From Sesamum alatum (lineage: Eukaryota > Streptophyta > Magnoliopsida > Lamiales > Pedaliaceae), in contig JACGWO010000001.1 of the NCBI GenBank assembly GCA_034509735.1, forward strand, positions 16,942,854 to 17,006,853: a stretch of DNA of 64,000 nt, given 5' to 3'. Each line of letters begins with the position of its first letter. The stretch's first letter is position 1. The translations under genes were made by a program, and so were the position numbers. Below the pieces are notes generated by a model. That model was not told the DNA's origin. It saw only the letters and a program-made list of their open reading frames with translations, and ran no database searches. Below are positions 35,801 through 49,500 of the stretch, piece after piece.

Positions 35801-36541
35801 ATTCGCAGATGTACAAGAATAAGGTTGAACATTCACGCCCCAACTTTCAGGATCAAGACCAAAAGCGGCCAAAGCACGCTCACAACAGAGAGTTTCAATC
35901 TCATCAATGTACTGATTCCCACCATAGTATCGCGCACCAGGCATCCCTTCAGAGTATTTGTTAGTCAAGTGGCTTCCCAATGCCTCCATCACAGCTCTGC
36001 ACACAAAATTCTCGGAGGCAATCAATTCAATCCCTTTAAACTGCCTCTGCTTCTCCTTTTCCATAATTTTGAAAATATCGGGATCAGCATTTTGCAAGCT
36101 CTGATTCCCCCACGCCCTGACTGCACTCCTGCGCGACTCCATCTCGTTGGAATACGCCCAAAGTCCCTTTGAAGAGGAAGACGACGTCGAGGTAGAGGAG
36201 CCTGAATCGCTTTCGCGCTTCCTCTTCAAAGTCATGGAGTGCCCCAAAATTCGAAACTCCTCAAAATCTTTCTCCTCATCCTCCTCTCTATCCTTATTCT
36301 CACTGGATTTCTTCTCAGCTGGGCGGATTTGACTCTCTGTTTGCTGGTCCATCAATTGGAGTGGAATCGACGGCAAGGGATTCATAGGGTCTCGAACCCT
36401 CGACTCGATTTGAAAGGAAATTGAATCGTCGGCAATTTTCGAAGCCCTATCACTATTCAAGGGCGGCGACGGCGCTGCAACGTGAGATAAAAACTGTAAA
36501 GAGAGACCACCAGTATTCCCCGGCGGTTGAGTCAAATCCAT
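32833..36541 (-). CDS. SHM7: Serine hydroxymethyltransferase, SHM6/SHM7 type with N-terminal extension
   Basis: PLP enzyme converting serine and tetrahydrofolate to glycine and methylene-THF. Exons, minus strand: 36541-35453, 35019-34614, 33243-33142, 33053-32833; phases close to give 605 residues (Arabidopsis SHM6/7 have about 600). Residues 1-130 are a low-complexity extension with a basic TLKRKRE cluster (possible nuclear signal) and a Ser/Thr run; no plastid or mitochondrial presequence is evident. Core motifs: [60 protein letters not shown], and the PLP lysine in [14 protein letters not shown] (Lys381). The motif before it reads [12 protein letters not shown], with Gln where cytosolic, plastid and bacterial enzymes have His (DMAH). 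Intron 2 starts with GC (ACAG|GCACGT). In Arabidopsis the SHM7/MSA1 protein is nuclear and supports S-adenosylmethionine supply; SHM6 cannot be excluded as the closer relative. Confidence 0.93.
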
Positions 36542-36780
36542 TATTACAACCCAAATTTTGGCTTCCTTATCGCCAAGAGAAAGAAAACCCTAAACACCCC
36601 GGAAGCCAAAAAATTAAAATCAAGAAAATTGACAGCGGAAAGAGGAAAACAGACGACGGCCACCGGAGTAACAATAAAAACAAGCAGCTGCAGAGGCTGA
36701 GGCTGAGGCTGAGGCTGAGGCAGTCGTCAGGGCAGCGGAGAGAGAAACTCCCATGGACAAAAAATAATACCAAAGAATGG
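36542..36780 (-). promoter_or_regulatory. Leader and proximal promoter of the SHMT gene
   Basis: Upstream of the minus-strand ATG. Contains five copies of a GGCTGA hexamer (36690-36720) and A-rich stretches. No TATA box is obvious. Confidence 0.4.
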
Positions 36781-36889
36781 CCTTTTTTTTAATTTTTAAT
36801 TATTTATTAGTACAAGAAGCACTGAACGTGCCTCGAAAATGGAGAATTGGAACAACAGAATATTCATATAATAATAATAAGAGTTAAAT

Positions 36890-37685
36890 ATATTTATCAC
36901 CCTCAAAGTATTCAGTCTACGTCAATTACCTTCTTAAAGTATTAAAATTTTCAAAAAATTCCTCCTAATTTTATAACACCTTTAATTTTGAAGTTCAAAA
37001 AGTTCATTTTACCCTTACTAAAAATTAATTTATGAAAAAAAAAATTAAAAGGATTTTTAAAATACCAAAACCACTCTTTTTTTAAGTTTTATCTAATTAT
37101 ATTTTCACTTATTTATCGAACTCTTTTTATTTTTATAATTCTAAAGTATTTGAGTTCATTTTATTTTAATTCCACTTATTTGTCAAATCATGTTAAAAAT
37201 AAATTTATACATTTATGTAATTACCATATTTATATAATTACCACATATATATAAATATATATTAATTGTACATTTTCTTATTAGTTCGTGATCAGCTCTT
37301 TCGGTTTTATTAATTGTATACTTGTTTAAGTAAATACATAAATATATATATATACATGTAAAAATTTATTTTTAATTTAATTTGACATACAAGGGAAACT
37401 AAAATAAAATAAGCTCCAAGTACCTTAGGATTACGAAAATAAAAAGAGCTCAAAAACAAATGAAACTAGAATTAGACAAAATTTTAAAAAAAGAGTGGTT
37501 TTGGTACTTTAAAATTTTTTTTAATTTTTTTCTTTCAAAATGCAATTTTTAGTAAGGGTAAAATGGACTTTTTAAACTTAAAAATGAAAGGAGTTAGAAA
37601 GCTAGGGGGGTTTTTGAAGATTTTAATACTTTAGGGGTAATTAATATGAAGTGAATACTTTAGGGATGGTAATTGTATTTAACTA
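36890..37685. mobile_element. Foldback element with arms of about 300 bp
   Basis: The left arm (36890-37185) matches the reverse complement of the right arm (about 37390-37685). Shared blocks include cattttacccttactaaaaa, taccaaaaccactcttt, ctctttttatttt and ttcattttattttaatt-like sequence, in the same order. The loop of about 200 bp is AT-rich and non-coding. Its ends (gttaaatayaatta-cac) resemble non-autonomous MULE-type ends, but I see no clear target duplication. Confidence 0.8.
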
Positions 37686-37716
37686 TAATAATAATAACAA
37701 CAATAATAATAATAAG

Positions 37717-38139
37717 GGTAAATTACACCTATTTTTCTTAAGTTTGGCATAATTATAAATATTTTTTCGTTGTTTAAAAAATTATAAATGTCTCCCTAAA
37801 ATTTATAATCGTCTAAAAAGTAACCCATATTCATTTATTTATATGGGTGAACTGACCAAAATATCCTCATGCAAACTGAATTCTTCTTAAAATTTTTTGA
37901 ATTTTTTTTCACTACAATGAACAGTGAGAGATTTTTAATTTTTTGCACAGAGAAGCAATAACGCAATTGCCTCGGTTGATTTTTCTACAATTTTAACTAA
38001 AAAATTAAAAGCAAAATGATCAATTTCAGGCATTTGGTTAAAAATTACAAACCTCAACATAGTATTTATAATTTGACAAATAACAAGAAAGTATTTATAA
38101 TTACATCAAATATCAGAAAATGTGATTGTAATTTATCCT
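37717..38139. repeat. MITE, about 420 bp
   Basis: Left end ggtaaattacacctatttt, then ttggcataattataaatatt and cgttgttt; right end reversed ggataaattacaatcac, then gatgtaattataaatactt and ttgttattt. Middle part (agaagcaataacgcaattgc) recurs at 44950-44990, and the left arm recurs in AKT2 intron 2 (20975-21500). Confidence 0.75.
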
Positions 38140-39139
38140 AATAATAATAATAAATAAATAAATATAAATAAAATATAAAACGAAAACAGAGATTTTAGAC
38201 GAGGAGGAGAAGGAGACAGGATTGAAGGGTAGGAAGAGTCCCAGACAAGATGAGATCTCGACCATTCGATCACCTTCTCCTTCTCCTATATAATTATTAT
38301 TTTAAGATGGGCCACATTTCGGCCTATTGGGCTTCCTTGTCAGCCTCTATCCAACACCTGTGACCCATTGACGCCTATATGGACATGGATCTTATGGTGC
38401 ACCAATCTCTTTTATTTTTGAAAATAACTCAACCATTTGGATCAATAAAACTTGGGATAATTAAACCCTCCTTCAGTATAATTACTATAAACTTTCTGTA
38501 ACTTAAAACATTATATTTTAATATACATATATTTATTTTCGTCTAATAAATATATTATCTAGTTAATCAAAATTCACTTATTTGCTAAATTAAATGAAAA
38601 TTCATGTTTACTTTCAATTAACTTATTACTCACTTATTACAGGTCAAACAAATTTTATGATCAAACTATTCAAAGGTGAAAATATGTCTTCTCACATGCA
38701 TTAGCATATAAATATGCATGTAAGGGTAAGGGTAAGATTAGGAGGGCAGGCTGCAAGAACTCATATAACATATGACTAGCAAAATCAGAAACATAAACGT
38801 ACAACAAAAACTTCCATACAAATATTTATTGACATCTATACACAGACTCAGAGCAAAGATTTGCTAATATCTGAGAATACTTCTCCATTCATTGGATTTT
38901 TCCTTAGCAACCATTGACACTCATTTGTACAAAGTGATGATCCTAATAACAATATACCAAATTGGTAGAGATTCTCATTTGTAATTTTCTACAGAGTTAT
39001 ATCTACATACCAGACCTCTAAATGACAACTTGTCAATTTGGTTGACTATCAAAGTAACATATACATTCAACACTGATGCACAGGCACAACTAATCTCAGG
39101 TCGGGGGTTCCGATGAAGGTCGCATAGGCGCACAAACTC
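38140..39139. other. Spacer between the MITE and the RING gene
   Basis: AT-rich. 38450-38680 shares phrases with the inverted repeat at 45705-46140 (ggtcaaacaaattttatgatc, caaactattc). Otherwise nothing seen; the last 100 bp are the 3' UTR of the RING gene. Confidence 0.4.
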
Positions 39140-42100
39140 TCAATTGTGCCCTGCCTGATTGTCAACCAACTCTCTAACATTTCTTAGACGCCTTCGACGG
39201 AGATACAGGCCAACCAGATACAAGACGAATGAGAGAGCGAAGGCAGAGTAGTCAAACACGTCTATGATGTTTCTACGGCCTGTTGAACAAAGTCGGAGTA
39301 AGTTTCTGAACTGAGAATTAAGAACCGCACAGGCATACCAAATAAAGAGAGAATAACAGAATGGTTGCACCAGAAAAGGTTAGACTAAGCAACTAAAGAA
39401 GTGGATGATCAATGCCTTTTCCAATATTTCCAGAAGTACAAGGATCAAATCCATGCATCATGAAGACTGGAGCCCAAGAAACTTTAACAACATATATGAA
39501 GGCATGTCATGCCACTTAGAGGTGTTTGTAATAGCACCTTATGTGTTTGTGGCTTGTAAAGAAAGTTGCAAGTTAAACATTATTGAAAGTCGGGACTATT
39601 TGAAAACAAAAGTGAAGATGAGAAAAGTTGAAGTGGGAGTGTTTGTTGCTTATATCTTTTGACGTAAATCAGCTTATTTTTAAGCACTTTTCAAGCTTAG
39701 TTTCAACAATAAGCTTATGCTTATTTAAGCGTTCGCAAATATCCCTTAAGTTCCTCCCCGGCATTTTATTTTTCTAATTCTGGATGGTAGGAGTACTGCG
39801 TCCCAGGCTACAAGTTCGTGGAGACTAAAGAATGCAGTTCAATTTATACAACTTAATGTTTTTCTTCAGAATCAATTCACTATGTAGTCAGAGGGGAGTA
39901 CCTATTCGGAGGAAATCAAAGGGGATGAAAGAGTAGAGTATTCCAAGGAACAACTGCAAAATAAAGAAAATCCAAAATTGACATTAGCAAATGAGACAAT
40001 GCATCCACAATGAAAAGCCATCAAATCCAAACCAACTAAAATATCCATTATACATGAGCCGACAGAATATATGCATCATATTTCAGAAAAATGACTAAAT
40101 AAGCACAAATTTCTGTCTACAAGTTAGGAAGATGACGTTTATGAATTTTCCATACAATTGCTGTCCTATGAATAGAATTTTTCTAATTAGACTTGCCAAG
40201 TATCTTATCATTTTGAGGAATCCAATATGAGCCTCAGAATTTTTCTATTATGCTGTCAAGTCATCCTATAAAGCCTTTCGCAAGGATAATTGTCCGAGTA
40301 TACATCTCATTAGATATATACACATGGCTATTATGGTATGGGCCTAAAAGCCATCTACAGAGTTGAAGTAACTTGCATATTTCTGTAACTTCCCCTAGCC
40401 CATTAGTGGGCACTGGGCAACCTAACTTTCAGCTGATGATCATTAGATTTATTTCACACGGGAACACATTAACTGAAAAATGCAACCCAGGTGTCACATA
40501 ACCGCCATTTTTACCACTTGAAAACCCATTCTTGTGTTATCGCATGATTCCCATCAAGTATGAGAGATAAACATAAAAGATGTTACTTATCTCAAAAGTT
40601 ACATAAATGGTAATAAAATAAATCTTCAACAAACGCATTCAAATCAAGGCATTTCAGCTCACCAAATTTACATACTGACTACTGCAAGTAACATAAATCA
40701 ACAAATAGTATTTTCTAAAACCCCATGGCCAGGGAAACATAAGAAAGATACTTACAGCAAATTGCAGAATCCCTGATATGTTCTAAACATGGTAGATCCC
40801 TTACATAATACTATAATATAGATAGAAAATATCATCACTGAGACAATCATATACCTGCAAACAATTCACAATAATACTGCATGCTTACTTTAACAGTTCA
40901 AATACACGCATTGCTAACATGATCCTTTTATGTGATTGAACATTCATGACCCCATGAATGTCTATGGAGAATTAGAATTTGGTAAATCCAGCGAATATAC
41001 ACAAGAATAATTACATCTCCAGTTTTCATTAATTTGTATCCAAATAGACACCTTAACCCAGGGGAAGCTAACAGAAGTTCGACGAAATAAATAAGAAACA
41101 CCAATCCATCTTGGGGAAGCAGTGAACTGCCACTTTATCTACATGCCCCAGCAAATGTGAATATAAACCGACTACAAGCCTTTAACTAAGTTAACTGAAT
41201 GTCTGATTTAGCATTGACTTATATAGTTCTAATTGCGCTGAAAAGTATTCACTTCATTTTTTAGGATTCAAAATTGGATACAATAGTGTTGCTGGAGTAC
41301 CATGCTCTCGCAAGAAAAGCTTATCAAATTATGCTTCACGATTTGAAGAAGGCTATTTATGAGAATTCAATGTTCAAAACATCAAGGATTGTAGTTATAG
41401 TCAGAATCTATCTGCAAATGCGAATGAGTGGGAATTAGATTAGGATATTCACCAACTATTGGCAATCTTAACTCCAAACCATTGAAGCAAACATCATAAT
41501 TTGATTATTTGAATACAGAAAAGCAGATGATTTCTGTGATGCAGAGCAAGTCTCAGCAACATCAAAGAAATTTCTACAGCAGAAGTCAAGAAAAATACCA
41601 CATTACTAACAATCCAATCCCTGAATAGCTGGATAATACATGACCAAATGCATCTACGGAAAAGCACCATTAAGAAAACAAAAACCAATCTCGGTGCATC
41701 TTTATGTTGACATCAACTGTTAATTTTCTTCATACTCGAATATTTTGGAGGACACGAAGAGCCACAAAAAGTTCTGGCAGGCAAAAGCTTCCCAACATCT
41801 CCAATCAGTGTCATCCAAAGAAAGTAATATTTGAAAGGGGGGGGAGGATAGAAAAAAAAAAACACAACCAGAACATTCCAAATTGGACAGAATATAAGAG
41901 AAAATATTGACTACTGCAACAATATTTGTCTTGTAGAAGAAACACGCACGAAAGTGTATCATGAAAGGGAAGTCAGTATTTCCTTCCCTTTCTATTTTTA
42001 CCAACAGTTAGATGAACTTAACTGCAATTACTCGCATCTCATGGAGATAAACGCCAGGCCTGTCAGGATTCAACATCTCATAGCACATTCTCTTTATGTA

Positions 42101-43991
42101 CAATGGAATAGCAAAAACTTTCTGTCAAAACAGATGGAAAGGAGAAATCAAACATCTCAGATAGGATTCACATAGTATGAGGTGTAATAAAAAATCTATG
42201 ACATCAAGATCATAGTCGTTCATGTGAAAATTGAAAAAACTCCTTTTTCCTGTTGGAGGAGGCAGGAGGGATTTAGTTACATTCTACTGTATGGATAACT
42301 TCAATGCAATGCCACTTTGTTTACCAAAACTATCAAGGCCTGAGTCAATAATTCAACATTAACACAAAGGATTGTGGCAGTGGGACACTGTTAAAGGTTG
42401 TATACAGCAAATTTGAGAACATAACAGCAATAACTACAGTATGTGCCAATTCATTAGGGGGTTAAGGAATAGCAAGTAATATCTTTAAGGATGATATAAA
42501 TAAACATCAACTAAGGTTTCATCCAGTTGGGTTGTTGTATCTTCACCATATTCCAGTTTCTTACCTCTCAAAGAATATCTGAACTTGCTTATGAAAACCC
42601 ATGTAACTATTATCATAGGAGAATCTCCATTTCAGAAATAAGGTTGAGCTTTTGACTGTCAACAATAATTATACATTCAATTTGTTTTAGCTTCTTCAAG
42701 GTCCTTACTTAGTCTTAAACTAATCATGCCTAATCTGATGTAGAAATCTGCAGTGTAAGTGTAAGCAATAAATGGGAGGAAATCTACGCACATCCTATGA
42801 CATTATTATTTATAACAATCTAGAACCCAATGTCAAGCGTCCCAGTGAAAAATGAGTGTCATCTTTTAATGGTTCTCGTCATATAGTCCAGGACTTTTCT
42901 ATGCTAACTCATCTGATCTCCACCCTACCACAAGAACAGGGTAAACAAAAAAGAATATGAACTAAAAGCCATATCCACCATTTGTGAAAAAAATACCAGA
43001 ACCCATATTTATGTAAATGCATCAACCTACCAGCATAAATCCAGAGATGCCACCGACAAATAAGCGGTTATAGCGGCCAACGTTCTGTAAAACCTTAGTA
43101 GTCTCCACTTCACGTCTTTGATGCAATGATTCCTCCGGCATCAGTTTGGTTATGAGCTGCGAGCACATAGGACACTTGCATGGCTGCATTGCAGCACTAA
43201 AGTTCCAATACTGCAGTATACAACTTCCTGTAGGAGACACAATACGATTATGATAAAGAAGAAACAGAACGGATAACAACAGCAACAATTTTTAACAGAG
43301 CTGAAAACCAGCATTTATAGAAGGGATGTTCTAACTCTCATAATAGTATTTCTTATCAGAGCTAATTAAACTAGTAAACTTCTCTTGCACTTTACACCAC
43401 AAGAATGAATTAGAACTTCAATTACTCTTATGTTTAGGGAGCTAAGAAGCTGCACAAAGGATCTTATTTCCTCCTTTTCTGAATAAAAGAAGATCATGCT
43501 AGTGAGTAAGCTATTGATTGGGTAAGGTCGAAGAAACAAATCAAAGGCCTCCAACAATAACAAAACATAAATTGTCAATACCCCAACAAGCAATTAAACA
43601 TATACTTAAAAATCTTAAACAGCAAAAATTAAGTCTTATAATATTTCTTTACAACCAAAATAAGATAAATCTCACCGCAGTACCAGTGACCACAAGGCGC
43701 CCGGCACGGAACGTCAAAACCCCCGAAACAAATAGGGCATACGTCATCAGTGGGTGGGTTCTCCGTCAACGCCCTTCTCCTCTCCCCCTCACCAGACGAC
43801 GTCGTCGGGGTTGACGCCGCATCGCTCTCACCATCTGCAGTTCCCGCAACTGTTTCTCTCTCGATAGACGCCTCCGTTTCCTCCGTGGTCGGCCCTTCTC
43901 CTCCCCCGCTCGTCTCTCCGACGCGGGGATCATCGGCTTCCGGGTTCGGATTGATATCCCGGGTGCCAGAGAAGAAAATCAAGGATTTCAT
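39140..43991 (-). CDS. RING-type E3 ubiquitin ligase, RNF170-like
   Basis: Minus-strand exons: 43991-43676, 43227-43031, 40782-40756 (tentative), 39953-39902, 39279-39140; about 243 residues. Residues 1-84 are a disordered Thr/Glu/Gly-rich lead. A C3HC4 RING starts at Cys85: CPICFGGFDVP, CGHWYCGSC, CPMC. Then come helix ETTKVLQNVGRYNRLFVGG and two hydrophobic segments (ILQFALFLGILYSFIPFDFL and SAFALSFVLYLVGLYL), ending in a basic RRRRLRNVRELV tail. RING followed by a C-terminal pair of membrane helices is the RNF170 layout; in animals that ligase sits in the ER membrane. Substrate is unknown. A longer first ORF starts with TTG at 44054; I chose the ATG at 43991. The 27-nt middle exon is the only one I found that keeps frame and completes the first membrane helix. 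Intron 2 is 2.2 kb; an extra exon could be hidden there. Confidence 0.8.
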
Positions 43992-44934
43992 ATTTTCTGA
44001 GTAAAACTTAATTTTCTCATTTGCCGGTGAATTTGAATGAAACGGTGTGATCAATGATCATATTCGCAATCTGCGTGCATTGATTGTTACGAACACGAGG
44101 CGAGGGTTTCATGAATCTTCGCAAATCGCAAGGGTGCGCAAGGCAATATTTTACATAATTCTTGTCATTACTTTGTGAGGGTAGGAAAGCAATTTAGTAT
44201 AATTATGGGGGGGTATAACTCAAGTTTCAAGCAAGGTCACCAAATCCAAAATTATTTTGACTTTTTCACCATACTACCAAACATGAATAAATAATCATCT
44301 CATGCTTTTTTTTAAGGAAAATGATGAAATATTATTAAATATTAAAATAAATACATTATAATTTATCTAATCAAATATCAATATTTGAACAAAAACAATT
44401 ACAACAATTATATCCGATTAACAATCTAAACAATACCTATTGATTACAGTAAAAAGATCTACACCTACTATAGGTAAAATAACATCCCATGCATTTGATA
44501 AGGCCTCAACTTCTCCAACTAAACTAAACGTCATTGGTCATCTCATGCTTGCTCGTCAAATATATCTCATCTCAATTTATTCGACCAAATCATGCACCTT
44601 TGATTATACGATTAATTTTCTCATTTGATAAAAAAAAGTATTTCAAACACATTTTAATTTCTTTAAAAGAAATATATTATACCGTCTATAATTATTACAT
44701 TTTATTTCTTTAGTTAGTTAGTTATCTAGCATTTTTTACATATCATATCAATTATTAAGGTTGAAACCTTATCACTTCAGAGGTCATGGGTTCGAACCCA
44801 TCAATGCATGGGGTAATAGTTTATTGCATAGTAGGTTAATTTGTATATTGTAATAGTAATGTGTTGTTTAAATTTAATTTATGTGATATTGTTGATTATG
44901 ATATGATCAAATGCGCAGAGAGGGGTTTCTTAAG
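43992..44934. other. Promoter side of the RING gene and intergenic DNA
   Basis: Non-coding. At 44790-44800 ggttcgaaccc matches an RNA polymerase III B-box, but no A-box or tRNA fold was found upstream. Nothing else seen. Confidence 0.4.
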
Positions 44935-45118
44935 TTTTTTTACGAGGGGGAGCAATAATATAATTTACCTCGACTGATTTATCTATAATTTTTTTTTAAA
45001 AAAAAATCAATGACAAAATAGACCATTTCAGACCATTACAAACTTCAGGAGGAGTATTTCTAAATTTTGAAATAATTAGGGTATCCGTAATTATGTCAAA
45101 CCTATTGTAATTCACCTT
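44935..45118. repeat. Partial copy of the 37717-type MITE
   Basis: Matches the right half of 37717-38139: gagcaataatataatttacc with gactgatttatctataatttt, then ttacaaac, gtatttctaa and a right end that reads, reversed, ggtgaattacaatagg. Confidence 0.65.
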
Positions 45119-45276
45119 TTTTCTTATTGAAATTAGATGAAATCACAACAAACTTCTCTCTCAAGAGAAGAAAAAAAAAAAAAAAAGAAATAACACTTGC
45201 TGCTACAAGGAAAAAAAAAAATTATTACATTTGTGATCGTACAAAAATATTTCTCTCCATATAATACAAACATTCC

Positions 45277-45345
45277 CCCCCCCCCCTTTGTACAATTATT
45301 CAAGTACTATATATTAGAAAGTGGGGGTGGGGTGGGGGCGGAGTA
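45277..45345. repeat. C14 run and G-rich patch
   Basis: A run of 14 C near 45277, then GTGGGGGTGGGGTGGGGG at about 45323-45340. No gene nearby. Confidence 0.8.
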
Positions 45346-45704
45346 AAGACAATATCGCCCCCCAACTGCCCACTAACTCAGTGGATGTAACCGTCAACCA
45401 CCATGGGCAATTTGATAATTTCATAATACTTCTTTGAGAAATTACGTCTTGGTCCCTTGGTTAAATTCCTGCACCATCATATTGATTGTAATTATTATTT
45501 TATTTTCTTATCTAACACATATTACACATCACATCGTATACCAATATTATTATAGTTTTCTCTCATATTCAATCTCATGTTAAAAAAATATTTCATCTTA
45601 GACCAAACTCATTTTATATTATTTTTTGTTATTAAGATGGGATGAAATGAAATTACAATCCATGGTAAGCCACATGTATGGTTCAGTCTTGGATGTTAAT
45701 AAAA

Positions 45705-46140
45705 GGAATAATTACACGGTTCTCCCTAAATTTCCTGGTATTATAATTGGTGTAATTACACTATACATTCTGTGATTTGAGAATTATATCTGGTGCCATA
45801 ACGTTTATTTTTATCCAACAAATAGATACATATGTTAGTAAATTATAGAATTTATTAATATCAACAAAAATTTGAATGAAAAATCATATTTACTCCTGAT
45901 TGATATACAGATTTATTGTAGATCAAACAAATTTTTTCTGACCAAACTATCCTTACATATTCACACACTAATGCATTTGACGAGTTATATCTTCACCCTT
46001 ATAAGGATTGTTTGGTTAGAAAAAATTTGTTTGGCCTAACACATAATCAATCGGGATAAATATGTATTTTTATGCAATTTTATTATTAATTTCAATAAAT
46101 TTTGTGATTTTTCACAAACAACGATTGTGACCATATATAT
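45705..46140. repeat. Inverted-repeat element (MITE-like)
   Basis: Arms pair around 45990: ctcctgattgatatacagat with caaacaaattttttctgacc against the complement of 46000-46070 (gatcaatc reversed, ccaaacaaattttttctaacc reversed). Outer ends are less clear. Confidence 0.6.
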
Positions 46141-46510
46141 TTTTTCTTAAATATAATGAAAAAATAGTACAAATGCATACTTCAGTTTTTATAATCTATA
46201 TTGTTATAAAGAAAACAGATGATATTGGTGATTTTGACTCTATTATACAAATTTTTTATGATCTCAAAAGTATCATTCAACTTGTAAGATACATAATTTA
46301 TTCGACTTTTCAAGTTTTACATTAACTCAACTGCTCAATCGTAGCGTGTAAGATTGTTTATTATATGGACACAGAAACGACGTACTACAAGAACTAGTAT
46401 ACGTATGTTTATAGAGATAGTATAATCGAAACAACATGAATGTATTCTCTTATTATTTTGTTTTAAAAAGATATAGCTAATATTTCAAAATCTTCACTAA
46501 ATATGAAGTA

Positions 46511-49500
46511 CTAGCGTAAAACCCATGCTATGCACGGTTATATTTTTTTCTTTCTTAAATAGAATAATTTTTTGTAATACATTTCACTATAAATGAATCT
46601 TTTACGTCAAAATAAATTTTCATTTCTAAATATAGGTAAGACATAGTAGTTTTTTTTTTTTGATCTATTTTGATTAATATCGGAATGATATCTTCTGACA
46701 CGTACAATATATGTATATCTACTTACCTAAATTTGTATTTATATGAGGATTACTTTCGACAATTAGGACATTCTGTTAAATATGTTGATCATCTTTTACA
46801 TATATCCAATCCTACATAAAAAATATAAAAAATAAAGAATTTAACTCTATTAATATATATAAATCTAAAATGATCTTACTTATTTGAAAATAAATAAAAT
46901 ATTAAGTAAGAATAGAAACTTACTTGTAATGAGTTATAAGAAACAAAGTTGAAACGAAAAAAAAAAAAGAAGAGAGAGAATTAAAGAAAGATGGGCGATA
47001 AAAAGAAAATTCAATTTAAAATAATTTTAAAATCTCAATATCATTTCATAAATTTGAACAAAAGAAGATAAGGAGTAAATGGTCATGTATAACAAAGTAA
47101 AATAAGATCAAATAAAAACAGAATATCTAAGTTCAATTAAAACAAAACTATATATAGCAACATTATTATCGGTCATGAAAGAATAAAAAATTATTTCATC
47201 GATACAAAGAAATCTTAATAGATGAAAATTTAATGTGCAAACAAAAGAATGAATTGCAAAATAATAAACCAACAATTAAAATAATAAATATTTATCATGG
47301 CAAGAGATAAGAAAACACTTTAAAAGAAAAGCTATAATAATGAAAAAGTAAAGCATGAAAAAGCTTAAAATGAATGAATAGAGAATGTATAAGTCATAAT
47401 TGCTATTCCTTTAATAATAAAGAAAAATAATAGAGCATATTGATATGCTATAGACTGATAGCAACTTGCAAATTGTACCAATCTCTATTCAAGTTTTGAT
47501 ATTTTTGGGAGCAATATAACGTATAAAATATAAATAGAGAACAGTTGGCTTGTACTGATCTTTTAGGAGATAATATATGTAACTTTATTTCCATGAAAAC
47601 TCAAGTTAATTAGTTTACAGCTAATCTTTTGAAGTTAACTAAAAAGTTTAAATATAATAACTTACTAATATGTAGGTTATATTTTTTTTCTTGTAAAAAA
47701 AATGTGAATCACAAAACAACTTTTCTTGTTTATCAAATGAATGAGTTAAATTCAACTGAAAAATTGATAAGTTACTACCATCCCCTTATCATGTTATTTA
47801 AACAAAAAATAACAATTAAATAATTAAAAGAATACAAGAGGTGAAAGCAATAGAAAGTATTGTATATTTTTTAAGTAAAATCACAAAATAAAAAATGAAA
47901 ACAATACTCAAGATATATTAAAAAATTCAATTAACCTCTCTATTTATTATTAATTTAACATATTTACAAAATTTTTAAAGTAAAATATACAAAAGATGAA
48001 AACAAAATTCAAACAGCATTATGTGGACTTTTTAGAAAAAGAGCTCGAATTACATACACGTGAAAATATATATTTACATGTAAATGTAAACATATGATCA
48101 TAGATTTAGTAGTAACATATTTAGATAGTTCGAGAAACCAATTAAAAATTAAAATCTGGTTGTTCATTACATCTTGTAAAACGCCATTAGTGGACAAAAA
48201 CTTTAAAATCTGAAAAAGAACAAAAAATTAACTATAAAAATGAAATTTAATGTATGAAACTATAATATATTAAAAAAAGGAAGTTTGAAAGAAGAACAAA
48301 TTAAACTATAAACCAAAAATTTAATAGATGAAACTATAGTATATATAAAAAAAACTAGTGGATAAAAAGATACAACATGATAAATACTTAAACAGAAAAT
48401 AAACACTAAATGCCAAACTAAGTAGAATTATACAAACAATGTTAAATGAAATATGTACATATTAACACTAAATAAATATGTTACTAAAAAAAACAAAAAT
48501 AAATTATAATTTAAAAAAGAACAACAAAATTAAACTATAACATAAAAATTTAATGGATGAAAATAATATATATATATATATATATATAAACTGGTGGATA
48601 AAAATATATATAAAGGGGCAAATATTTAAACAAAAATAAAAATCATATGACAAATTAAGTAGAATCATACAAATAAATGTTAATAAAATATTTAACATTA
48701 ATACTAAATAAATATGTTCCTTCCTGTCGAAAAACAAAAATAAACAAATGAAATAAAATAAAAAAGAATAACAAAAATTAAACTATAAAATAAAAATTTA
48801 ATGAATGATACTATTATATATAAAATAAAGTGGTGTATAAAAAAATCAAAGGAGTAAATATTTAAAGGAGAAATAAATATTAAAATTTAATAAATGAAAC
48901 GTAAGAAAACACACTCAAATTTATGAATTAACTTGTCTATGCTCGCAAGTGAAAACGATGATAGAACTCATAAAATAAAAAAAGACCTTGCTCATAGGGG
49001 GTGGGAGAGAAATGTATATATGATATATCACATAATTAATAAACTCAATAAATAAAATAATTTATTGCCAATTAAAAATTTAATAAAACCAACAAAGTAG
49101 AAATGCTTACTAAAAAGAAGTATATGCAAAATTCAATCTCTCTGCCAAAACATTATCAATAAAATAATTAAACTAATCATGGTGGGAGTGAATATAAATA
49201 AATAAAACAAGATAATAATTAACATAAATCATGTATTTCATGTATTCATGAAAACATAAAAGCAATAAAAGATACATATCTTGGATCTTTTTTTCTTATT
49301 TTATGAGTTTTTCCAATTTTCACCCGCGAGTAAATAGTTGGAGAGTTTGCTTTCAATAGTTATCAAACACTCAGTAAATGGTGCAAAAATGTATAGTCTA
49401 TATTATAATTTATAAATATTATGAATATAATAATATTATATGATATTATATATAAAGAAAAGAGAGAAATTCAATATTCCATCCCCATCCTCCATATTGA

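Noticed and set aside
43992..44054. Longer N-terminus for the RNF170-like protein
   Set aside because: The extended frame begins with TTG; the first ATG is at 43991.
44752..44830. Possible tRNA or SINE: ggttcgaaccc matches a pol III B-box
   Set aside because: No A-box at the expected distance upstream, no acceptor-stem pairing, no poly(A) tail or duplication. Noted only inside the intergenic entry.
45323..45345. G-quadruplex at GTGGGGGTGGGGTGGGGG
   Set aside because: Only three clear runs of three or more G; the fourth is GG. The run in AKT2 intron 1 is the better candidate.
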